A DNA stretch of 64,000 nucleotides from Paratinospora sagittata (lineage: Eukaryota; Streptophyta; Magnoliopsida; Ranunculales; Menispermaceae), in contig CM069596.1 of the NCBI GenBank assembly GCA_035771175.1, positions 11,551,001 to 11,615,000 on the forward strand, in the 5' to 3' direction. Positions within the stretch are counted from its first letter, which is position 1, and each line of letters opens with the position of its first letter. The notes under the pieces were generated by a model. The model searched no databases and was not told the origin of the DNA. It saw nothing but the letters and a program-made list of their open reading frames with translations. This document shows, piece after piece, positions 48,701-60,700 of this stretch. The position numbers were made by a program, and so were the translations under genes.

Positions 48701-51700
48701 TTTACTCAGCTAGAGGCTAATCTCATATTTTAGGGTTCAAGTCATATTTCTATCATACTCAAGAGAATTTGCTCCCCTTGCATTCTACATTAAGTAATCA
48801 TTAGAACTGGAATTATTCCCCATTAACAATTGCCCCTTGGTTGACCATAATCCAATAGGATTAGTAGCCTATTTATTTGCATAGAATCTCCATCCCCTAC
48901 CTACTTCGTGATCAATTTCAACTTGATTTTCCCCCTCATCTTTTTTTTTGAGAAGAAACAATAACAATATTATTAATGGTTAAACGTTACATAGGTTATG
49001 AGCATAAGGGATGCTCACTACGGTACATAAAACAGATTCACATCAAGGACCATCAGGTCAATAACCAAACAACCGACATCATCCCCTACATAAAGAGAGA
49101 CACAAGCCTAAAATAAAGCAGTCCAACATCTCAACCAATCCGAAAGAGACTCCTAACTTAGAAGAACTGATTCAATTTGCAGCAGCCACCTTTGAGGAAT
49201 CAACAATCTGATCAACCCCTTTGTTGGCATTATTAAAAAATTTATTGTTTCTCTCTTTCCAAATAGACCACATTACTGCAATGGAGTCAACACTTCCAAT
49301 TTCCTTACACCTCCTATTGACTCTGTCAACATGATTGAAAAGAAAACAATTCTTGCAAGAGAGTGGAGAAACAAACTCCAACAGCAGCTTTTCCCATTCA
49401 CGCCACACCTGCAGTACAAAAGAACATCAAAAAATATGGCCCGCCGTCTCCTGTCCCTGATAACAAAGCGTGCAGCATTGAGGTTAGAGACACAAATGTG
49501 GCAAACGCCTTTGAAGGATGTCCTGGGTGCAAATTCTTTTTAAGGCCGCAAGCCAACCAAACACTCCAATTCTATTTTGAATTGCAGCTTTCCAAATGTG
49601 ATGACAGTACAAAGGAAATGGGGGGCTAGTGGAATCAGTTAGGAAATCGAAGAATGAACTGCAAGAATAGGTTCCAGAATTATCAAGTGTCCAAAGAAAG
49701 TTATCCTTTAAAGATGGGGAGAATCTAACCGTATTGAGTCTTGATAAAAAGGGACATATTTCATCCTCATCCCTTGGGGTAAAATTTCTAGGGAAGCGAA
49801 GGTTCCAGGATGGTTGTTCAAGGGAGTGAGATGGAGGGTGGCTTAGGAAATGACTAATAGGGGCATTGGGACTGTTAGAGAGACGACACAAGTGAGGAAA
49901 AGATTGGGCTAGGGGGTATCTCCACACCAAGTATCCTCCCAAAATCGAATGGAATGACCATTCCCTACTTTGGGGGTGATATGAGGAAGAAATATTGGGT
50001 AAAGGCTTGAGATGTATTTCCAAGGGCTCCTATGTGTAGCTTGGGATGCAAGGCCAAATTCCCTACCAAAAGAAGATTGCCCACTTACTCTTAATAACAT
50101 GAACCCATAATGCCTCATTATCCTTCATAAACCGCCACAGCCACTTTGCTCCTAAAACCTTATTCCTCGACTTGATGTTACCAATGCCAAGGCCTCCACT
50201 TGACTGTGATTGCTGAACTCTCTTCCAACTAACTAGATGAAGACTTCTACTTTCATCCACTCCCTTCCAAAAGAAAGACCGCATCAACTTCTCAAGTTTA
50301 GCTTCCACCACAACTGGAGTTTTGAAGAGAGACATAAAATAGTTGGGCAAGGCCATGAGGACTCACTTGATTAGAACTAGTCTTCCCCCCTTAGACAAAA
50401 AGCTCCTCCTCGACCCACTAAGTTTTTTCTCCACCTTGGAAACAACTGGATCCCAAATATTCTCCTTTAGGGGGTTGCCACCCAAAGGAAGCCCAAGATA
50501 GGAGAGAGGCTAGCGACCCACATCACAACCAATCATACTACCAATTCTATCAATGTCATATGGATCCATATTAATGCTAACAATTTGACTTTTGGCCAAG
50601 TTAATTTTCAAACCTGAGATCTTGCATAAACAATGAAGAACCTCAATCATGTGCATGACATTTTGCTCATCACCTTGAAGAAGGAAGAGTGTGTCGTCTG
50701 CATACTGAAGATGAGAGACCTCCACCCTATTCTTGCCAACTAAGAACCTGCGAACAATACATCAGCAACCAAGGTGAAAAGAAAAGGGGATAGAAGATCA
50801 CCTTGACGCAAACCTCTACTAGCTGCAAATTTATCCCTAGGCAGTCCATTTATAATAACTGAGTAAGTCACCGAGCTGATGCACCCATAAATCCATTTCC
50901 TCCACTTTTCCCCCATGCCCTTGTGAAGCATAACATGATCAAGGAAGTCCCAGTCCACCGTGTCATAGGCTTTGGCAAAGGCCGCCTTGAACACCACACC
51001 TTGTCTCTTCGTGCAGTGATAGTCTTCCACTGCCTCATTTGCAATAAGGATCGCATCCAAAATTTTTCTATCACAGACAAAAGCAGATTGAGAGATACCG
51101 ATAGTAGCTTGGAGAACGCACCGGAGCCTATTAGCCAACACCTTGGCTATTATTTTGTAAAGACGCGTAACCAGGCTAATAGGGCGGTAATCAGAAACTT
51201 TTGCAGAATTTATCTTTTTTGGAATAAGACAAATGTACGTCTCATTAGTTTTCATATTAATAATCCCATGCTCATAAAAATCCCCCATCACCTTCATGAT
51301 ATCGCCCTTGAGAGTATCCCATGACTTTTGATAAAACAACATGGTAAAGCCATCTAGGCCTGGGGCCTTACTACCTTCACAGCTAAAAACTGCGCTTTTA
51401 ACTTCCTCTTCCTCGAAAGGTCGTTCGAGAAAAATGCTAGCCTCAGAAGTAATAGGTCTCCACTCGATACCTTCGATGCCCCATGTGTTCTTCCCTTGAG
51501 CTGTATATAGGTCTTGAAAAAAATGCACAATCTCATCAACCACTTCTCCTTCAACATCAATAATGCTCCCATCTTGCCTTTCAATTTTGGAGATACTATT
51601 TTTTGCTCTTCTACTTCTGAGAATACGATGAAAAAACTTTGAATTTGCATCACCTTCTTTAAGCCATTTGATTTTAGCCTTTTGGAAACAAAGCCTATCT

Positions 51701-54700
51701 TCAATCAAAGCAACCTCCGCAGCTCCTCTTTGGCCTTTTTCCTTGCCAAAGCAAGAGAATTATCCCAACCTTGATGCCCCTCTCTATCATCAATACTCTT
51801 GATCAACATCTCCAAGCTATTCAACCTGTTTTTAATGGAGCCAAAAGTCGTATTGTTCCATTGCCTGAAATGGCCTTTTAGCTCATTCAACTTCAACATA
51901 AATTGGCGCCCGACTTGACTAAAAGCCATAAAGGAATTCCACCAAGAAATGACATTTCTATGGAAGTCCTTATGCTCAACCCAAAAAATTTTGAATCAAA
52001 AAGGCGTAGGGCCCCACTTCGTAGGCCTAGTATCAAGAACAATAGGATGGTGATCTGAAGTTAACCTCGGCATGGCTTCTTGTTTGAAGATAGGAAAAAT
52101 GGAACGCCACCCTGGAGCAAGTAAGAACCTATCAAGCCTACAGCAGATAGGATCATCTTTGAGACTAGACAAGGTATACTTAGCATTAAGAAGGGGTGGG
52201 TCATGAAGGCCCAAATCAGAGATAATGGAATTGAACTCCTAATTGGATCTAGTAAGCCTCGTACTATTCCATTTTTCACCCAAGTTTCTAACCGTGTTGA
52301 AATCTCCTCCCAACAACCAGTTCTGACCACAAAAACTGCTCAAAGCACCCAAATCAAGCCAAAAATTTTCCCGCAGCCGGTAAGAGGAAGGCCCATAAAT
52401 TGTCGTCAACCACCATAGAGAACCTCCAACATCTTGGATGTGCACAGACACTGAAAAGTCGCCAACCCAGCTTTGGACAACATTAATCTGACGAGTGTCC
52501 CAAACAATCACAATCTCGCCTGCTGCCCCCACGCCGGTAGGGAAACCCAACCTTTAAATCTCGAGCTCCATAGTTTGCTTACTAAGGCCTGACCAACAAA
52601 CTGTTTTTTAGTCTCCTGAGGGAGAACGATCTCAGGGTTTATCTTTCAAATCGTTTTCTTAATCATCCTGCACTTCTGACCATCCCCACACCCACGAACA
52701 TTCCAGGATAAGATCTTCATTTGGACACTACAAATTTCCTTTTCCCCCTCATCTTATTTTCAACCATGAGGTGAAACTCACATTTCTTGGTTTAAATTAG
52801 ATTTTCAATCTCAATTTGCTTCTCAAGAGAATTGGTCTACAATATTCTACATTAATTAGCAAATTATTAGATGTTCTTCATTCTCACATCCCTTTCATGA
52901 TGATGGGTTGGTCCCTCATTGTCATTCTACATATTTTGGCTAAGAGTTTAACTTGGGCTTGTTCCCAAGATGATCGCAGTTTAATTACACCCGTCTCTAT
53001 GCCTTGAGAGATTACGGGTGTTGTTGCATCAATTGTGGAAATTTCTTTTTCAAGGATGGTTTGAGTGGAATATCCTCAATCAATTACTCCTTTGCATTAC
53101 TTCTATTTTTGACAATGAAACTCGTTTTGAAGTCTTTGACTCTTTGTCTTGCTTCTTTTCCTTCTTGATGTATTCTATTTTTAACATAATTTACCCACAT
53201 ATTGGCCTCAACATCAAGTATTGATGAAAGATTTGCAAACTAAGTTAGCCACATGGTTGCTTGTCTCTAGGGGCTCACAACTATCACCTCTCTACGTTGG
53301 GCAAGAGATTTTAAATATGGAAGAATTTGATCGCCACCCTTTCGCATTTTTGGAGAGATTGAGAATTTCATTACTTGCTTCCAAACTTTCTTACAACATT
53401 CAAGAGCATGTCGATCTTTATGAGCAAAGCATTTGAATCGATTACACTCAAGCATGCACCCAATTGGTATTCTATCTGTTCAAATTATCCTCCATTCTTG
53501 TTCCATGACTACAAAAATGAACAATCACGCTGAAAATTGGTCATACAAGCTTTAAGATGGAGATTATATGCAAACAAATAGGCTTCTTGTCCTATTAAAA
53601 TATGGGTCTTATTCCTACAGAATCCAACATAATTATATTGGACATTCTAAGATGCTCAGCTCATATGGTCATTGGAAAATACTCATATGATCCACTGCCC
53701 ACTTGTTGATATCAACCAGATACTTTTAGAAGAAACAAACGGGGAGAGAGGAATCAACTTTCACAGGAGTTGAATAGATGTGGTTGGCTCAATCTAAGGC
53801 TATGGGAATTACAGGAGACTTTAACTGTAAGAGATACCATGGTCCATGATGAAAAGGTGGGGGAAGGCTATTTTCTTTTCAGAGCGCTCAAGATTTCAAC
53901 TAATACAGATATTGGAGCTAATGACCTAAGATCAAGAAGGCAATGGCTTCCGTTTAAGCAATAACCAAAAGGGAGGCAATAGAATAGGATGTATACTGGA
54001 AAAAGTTCTTTTCAACAATGAGTGGTTATACACATTCAACTATAGTGAATCCAACATCCTTCTAGGTATCTGACCATTCCCCCATTATTATCTCAATTCA
54101 GAAAATAAGAGAATTTTGGTCCTAACCCATTCAAATTCCGTGATTTTTGGACTAACCATGTTGATTTTCAAGATGAAGGAAGCTCAAGCTCTTGAGGTCT
54201 ATGGATTCCACCCTTTATATCAATAGATCATGGAAAAATACAAGTGATGGAAATCAAGACAAAACTGAGAAAATGAAACAACCTAGCCTTGAGAATAAAT
54301 TTCATGCTCAATGAAAGAGTTCTTCTCCAAGCACAAATGGATTCCAACCCAATTCATAAAGTTGTGATAGATCAAGATGATAGAATTAGAACAAACTTCC
54401 AACAAGCCTTTTTTTTTTTTTTTTTTTTTCTTCCAAAAGAAGTAGTCTGTTTGTAAGAGAAAAAGATGAATACAAGGAAAACCAAAGCCAAATGACTTAA
54501 GGAATGAGATAAAAGACTAAATGTTTCTGTTAAAATAATAAAAGACACAAAGATGTAACGTGGTTCGGCTCTAAGGCCTACGTCCACGGGAGAAGAGAAG
54601 AAAGATTTTCTTATTCTTGATGATGTCTTAATAGAGGGACACCATATATATAGACATACAGGGCTATGCACACATATAGCTATAATTATAATTTTAGTAA

Positions 54701-57700
54701 CTGCTAAATAAAACGACTACTAAAATTATCATCTTTCCTTAAAGGAAATAAATTCTTAAAGGAAATAAATCAATCCTTAAAGGAAATAAATCCCACAGAT
54801 TTTGCTCTTCTCCACAACACTCCCCCTCAAGCTGGTGAATAAAGGTTTACCATTCCCAGCTTGGACACATTTACTTGAAATGCAGTATGGTTTAACCCTT
54901 TAGTGAGCACATCGGTGAGTTGATTATTGGTACACACATATGGAGTACAGATCAACCCACTATCAAGCTTCTCTTTAATAAAGTGTCTATCAATCTCTAT
55001 ATGCTTGGTTCGATCATGTTGAACTGGGTTATAGGCAATGCTAATTGCAGATTTATTGTCACAATAGAGTCTCATAGGGCCATCCCATTCCGGTAACTTT
55101 CCTATTTCTATTGGATTTAACGTCTCGGATAAGTCTTTTGCTAACTCTTGGGTTATAGATTTTGGTGCTACTGATCACATGACCAATTCCCCCAATATAT
55201 TTCATACCTAGAACCCACGTCCTAGTAGTTGGAATCGGAAAATAGCCACAGCTGATGGATCCTTAACCCCAGTTGTTGGTATAGGTGATGTTCACATCAG
55301 CCTCACCCTTACACTCAGAAATGTTCTTCATGTTCCTAAACTGTCTACCAATCTTATCTCTATTAAAAAACTGACCCATGATATATTCAAACATATGGTG
55401 TGGACTATCAAGAGACATTTGCTCCGATTGCAAAAATGAATATTGTGCGACTTCTTTTGTCATTGGCAGCTAATTATGACTGGGATCTGCAACAATTTGA
55501 TGTAAAGAATGCATTTTTACATGGGGATTTAGAAGAAGAAATCTATATGAAAGTGCCTCCAGGATTTGGCACCACTGATAAAGTGTGTAAATTGAAAAAG
55601 GCCTTGTATGAACTTAAACAATCTCCGAGGGCATGGTTTGGTCGGTTTGCCAAAGTAATGGCAAATATGGGATATAGACAAAGCCAAGGAGATCACACTC
55701 TGTTTATTAAGCACTCGACTTCAGGGGGAGTTACAGCTCTATTAGTGTATGTTGATGACATCATCATGACAGTAAACAATGAGAACGAGAGACAAAATTT
55801 GAAGCAGTGTTTGACCGAGGAATTTGAGATCAAGGAACTAGGGAGATTGAAATACTTCCTAGGGATTGAAGTGGCACACTCTAAACAGGGAATCTTTATT
55901 TCTCAACAGAAGTACATTACAGACCTTCTTAAAGAAACAGGGAAGCTAGCATGCAAACCAATGAATACTCCTATTGATCTTAATCACAAGCTTGGAGAAG
56001 CTGAAGAAGCGCTGACTATTAATAAGGAGATGTATCAAAGACTAGTAGGAAGACTCATCTATCTCTCACACACAAGACCTGATATTGCATATGCAGTAAG
56101 TGTAATAAGTCAGTTCATGCACAACCCTAAAGATATTCATTTGCAAGCAGCTAATCGCATTTTACAGTATCTTTAAGGGACTCCAGGACAGGGCATCTTA
56201 TTTAAACGACACACAGGAGTGGTTCTTGAAGCATATACTGATTCAGACTATGCTGGTTCAGTAGTTGACAGAAGATCAACTACTGGATATTGTACGTTTC
56301 TTGGTGGGAATTTGGTGACATGACGAAGTAAAAAGCAAAATGTAGTGACCAGATCTAGTGCTGAAGCAGAATTCGGAGCAATGGCACAAGGGGTTTGTGA
56401 GCTATTATGATTGCAGATAATTTCCACAGATTTTGCTCTTCTCCACAACAGTTTCCACAAAAGCGTGAAGATAAAATACAAAAACTAACAGATCTTGGTT
56501 GTGTACAACTAATGGTGGGAGAGAAAATGGAACAAATAACATGAAATCATTCACCAGTGATTACTTCAAGAATTAGCATCATTGAAGGCCAATTCAGGGT
56601 GCAAAGAAATCAATTGTCATAAGCCTAATCTAGATCCTGATTATCAGAATTTAGAGTAAGATACTACAGAATGAAAAAATTTAATAGCAATTGCAGATAT
56701 GACCCTAGGACTTATGGTTTCAGCAGTGAATAATTAATTCACTTATTGCATGATGCTTAAAGAAGTAAACTCTTCCATTCATGAAAAGCATCCAACCTGA
56801 GTGGAGAGACCAATGAAAGATAGTGTGTTTGACGATATTGTGGTCTACTTGGAAGGAGAGGAATAGAAGGGTGTTTGACGGGGAGGCATTTTTGGCTGTT
56901 AAAGTGTGGGAGAAGTCAAACCTTCTAGCATCTTTATGGGTTGCGAATAGCAAATTGTCAAAGGGCTATGCCCTAGGGAATTGGCTCCGTGGGTGGGGCA
57001 ATTTTGTATCACCTTAGGGATGGGCTTTGGCGGGCCCGAGATGTATACAGTATAGTCACTTTGGAAACTTTTCTTTATATAAATATATACCATTCCTTTG
57101 TTTCTTTTAAAAAAAAAAAGGCATGAAGGCTATAGACCAATTTTCTGTACAGTACAAGTATGAGAGTACTGCAAATATCTTAGATTCAAGAAAGTGATGA
57201 ATTCCTTAATTTCTATTAAACAAAAAGCTTTTATTCAAGGAAAACTGATCAAAGAGAATATTCCACTCTGTCACAAAACTGTGAGAAGTTTCAGCAGGAA
57301 ACAATCACCTTAAATGATTTAAAAGGTGGTTAAGTTACCATGATGGAGTTAATTTATATAAGTAGCTGCTATCTCCAACAATCATCAATAATTTTTAGCT
57401 ATTTGCTTCCACTTCTCCCTTGAATAAATTGATTCATACACCTTTCCGATGTTTACATTTTGTCATACAATTTCTTACTTACCAAAATAGAAAAAAAAAA
57501 AGTATTAGAACTAGTAAATCTTGCATAAATATTCAATGCAGAAACAACAGCAAATCATGATAATTAAAAACCATGTAGCACTTCATTAAAACAAACATGT
57601 ATAAGGTTTAAAAAAAAAAAAGACATGAAGACATATAAAACTGATATCACACACATATATATAGTCCACGGGCACGTGCTTTGCACGTGATGCATTAGCG

Positions 57701-60700
57701 GAAAGTTACCAAAAGAAGTCAAGGAATTAAAGGGGCGTGAAAGTTACCAAAAAACAATACAAGGGGGCCAAAAGTTACAAAAGAAAAAGAATAAACGAGG
57801 GCTGAACATGGCAAAAAAGAATAATTCTTAAAATAAGTCTTATATTTACTAATATTACAAAAGAAATCTTTTAGTGCCTTATTATTAAATTACCCATAAA
57901 CGTACTTTTATATATAAATTTATTTGACAGTTTCATATTGAAAAGTGATGGGTAATTTAGGAATTTATGAATTTATGAATGAAGTAGCACACTGTGAGTT
58001 TAGGAGTTTTTACTTTATAAATAGTGTAGATATAGATAGAACTGGTATCCCAACGACTGGAAGGGAAACAATAGGGTACACAACATATGAATGGTAGAAA
58101 TCCTTCTCCTTTCTTTATTCATTCAGAAAAGACCATAAATAAATTCCAAGATGAGAAAAATGTTAAGGAGCCGAACCTTTAGACTTAGTAATGGAGAAGC
58201 TTCAAGTATGCTGATCGGTTGGTCTAAAGCACTGTAAGCGGCTTCAGAGATAGAACAAGCAGCTAATGGACCAACAGGAGCCCCAAATCCATCACTACCA
58301 CTAATTTCAACTATATTATCATTTCCTAAACCATATGAGAATTGTACAAGTTGATTCCCATATGCATTTCTCACTGTCCCATCATAAGCCATGTATAGAT
58401 CGCGCATGTAAAACATAAGCTTGCGGTTCAAACTCCCAGGTACATCAGCATTCTCACTGAAAGAACTGTCCCGACATGACAATGAATGGACAAAGCATTC
58501 GATAGGGTTCAAACCATCAAGAAAGGAATTCTCAACAATGGCATGTGGAAAGTTAGACTCAGCAGAATCAGGTACTCCATGAGAATTCTCCAGTAAGCCT
58601 GACATTTTTTTATTATAAATGGAAGATGAAAGCACATAAGGGATCCTGAAAGGCAATGGGACACTTGAATGTTGCAGACCAAGACATAAGACTTGCTGAG
58701 CTAGTTTCAGCATATTGCCTTTGCTGCCTGCTTTCACCATAGCAATTAATGAGTTATCCTTGTTACCATAAACAGTGATTCGGTTTAGGAGATCCCTAAA
58801 AACTTCTTTAAAAGCACTAACCGATACTTTACTTAGAGAAGCTTTCTTGTTTAAATAATATGCATGACTCACTTCATGAACCTTGGTACTTCGGTGCTCT
58901 TCACCATGTCTGAGAAGGTATTCCATCCGCGGATCAACCATCAACTGTTTAACAAGACATGTATTTTCTGCTTCTTGCAGAGCACAACGTAATTCCTCCA
59001 TCATCATTCTACGAGAAAATGATGATGAACAAAAGTAAAGATCAGACAGAGAAACAGTTAAACCTCTCATGGATATCCATCCCAAGAGAACATCCTGAAC
59101 GGCAAAAATGATATCAAGAGCTTTACTTCCATAATTTTTTATTAGACTACAGAATATGTTACCATCTGTATCTTGTAGCCAAGTGGATCCAAGGGAAGAA
59201 GATATCATCTCCCCCTCACTGATATAGACCATGTTTGAGGGAAAGACAAAATTAAAACACTTGGGCAGGAGCATGCTTAGTAATTGAAAACCAGTCCAGA
59301 TCGAACTCTGCTGTTGTGGTGCTTTCAGAATGGCAGGATATGGCAACTGATGTGGACATAACATATCCAACTGCTGCATTTGGAACCTGTTCAAAAAAAC
59401 GCCTTTCTCTCTGAGCAAATAAAGAGCAGTCAAGCTATCATGACAAAGAGAAAGCAGGTTCCGACCATTCTGTTGGTTAGTTAACTGACTGTGCAAAGAA
59501 ACAAGCTCCCTAAGCTCAACTCTAGACAAGATAGACTGTGGAATATATCCATGGAGGCAATCACCATCAAAATCAGCACGGAAAGGTGAACAACAGACAG
59601 GATTTAAAGAAACAACCGAATCTACTGGGAGGATCTTAACAGATAATGCAATTAGGGAATGTTGATGTACTGAAGGAGGTCTATTTACCAGCAAAACATC
59701 TCCCTCATCTAGATGTCTATACACAGTGTCTCCCATTTCAAGTTCATTTGCATGACGTACACAAACCAGATTACCCTTTCTCCTCACATAATACTCTCCT
59801 CGTTCAAAGAGGCGTAAATTACAGCAAGCATTCAACTTTCCCCAGTTTCGTGAGTTAAGACTCTCGACAATTAGCAAGCTCTCTGCAATATCATGTGGAA
59901 TACCGATTTCAGAAAATTTAATACTTGGATCACCAACAATAGTCATACGGAATGCATAATCTGTTCTCTTGCCAAGAAGGATTTCCTTGATCCATTTCAA
60001 TCCATACTTATTATCAGTGTTTGATGACTTCTCAGTGTGCAGCTGCAACAGCAAAATTGTAGCCACTAACACCAAAATTAGTTAATTCTGATGTTACAAC
60101 TGACACAATCTCAAAGAAGATAAAGGAGAAGAACATCAAGTTCACTTGCCTTGGAAATATTTAAACAGTCACGAACATGCAAACCAAACTCATTTGTTGG
60201 TGTTTTGGGATCAAGAAGCCTTCTATAGGCCCTTGTACGATCATCCTGATAACATTAGAAATGTTAAAGATACAGTTGATTAAGAAGACTTTAAGATGTT
60301 GAACACCCAAAACATCCAAATCAAGTCTCAATAAGAATTGAAAAAGACAAAATACTCACAAAAATCAACTTCTGCCCATTAGAGAAGCCATGTATACTTT
60401 CCACAACACGATTAGAGTTTGGTGTAATTGGAAAACAAGTAAGAAACAGAGAGTTGGGCCTTGAAACCAACTTTCTAATGAATTTCAGATCAATGTCTTT
60501 CAACAGAGAATAAACCTAGCACAAGAAAAAATGATATCACAAAGACAAAAATCAAGATAAAAGAAATGAAAAATAAATGATTTTTTTTTTTTTTTGAGAA
60601 GAAACAAAAGAAGATGTTGTATTAACTATAAGAACTTACAACAAAGCAGAGTACCAGTGGTACTCCAACTGACCCAATGCAAAGAAGACACATAGAGAGA

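Larger units (their letters stand above)
54528..56450 (-). mobile_element. Internally inverted and deleted Copia element with intact target duplication
   Basis: The flanks gtttc (54523-54527) and gtttc (56451-56455) match perfectly. Left to right: one full LTR in minus sense (54528-54819), the purine tract complement and the RNase H end on the minus strand (to about 55083), then protease and GAG-pre-integrase on the plus strand, then a jump to reverse transcriptase and RNase H on the plus strand (to about 56415), and finally only about 30 bp of an LTR start in minus sense. It belongs to the same family as 20804-24717. Confidence 0.85.

Noticed and set aside
58123..60075. Reading this as NRPE1 (Pol V) or as a Pol II/III subunit
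   Set aside because: The metal-A context [10 protein letters not shown], the NGRNLLSL block and the C-terminal exons ([11 protein letters not shown] and others) fit NRPD1. NRPE1 has a different context after DFDGD and a long repeat-rich tail; Pol II and III have NADFDGDEMN.
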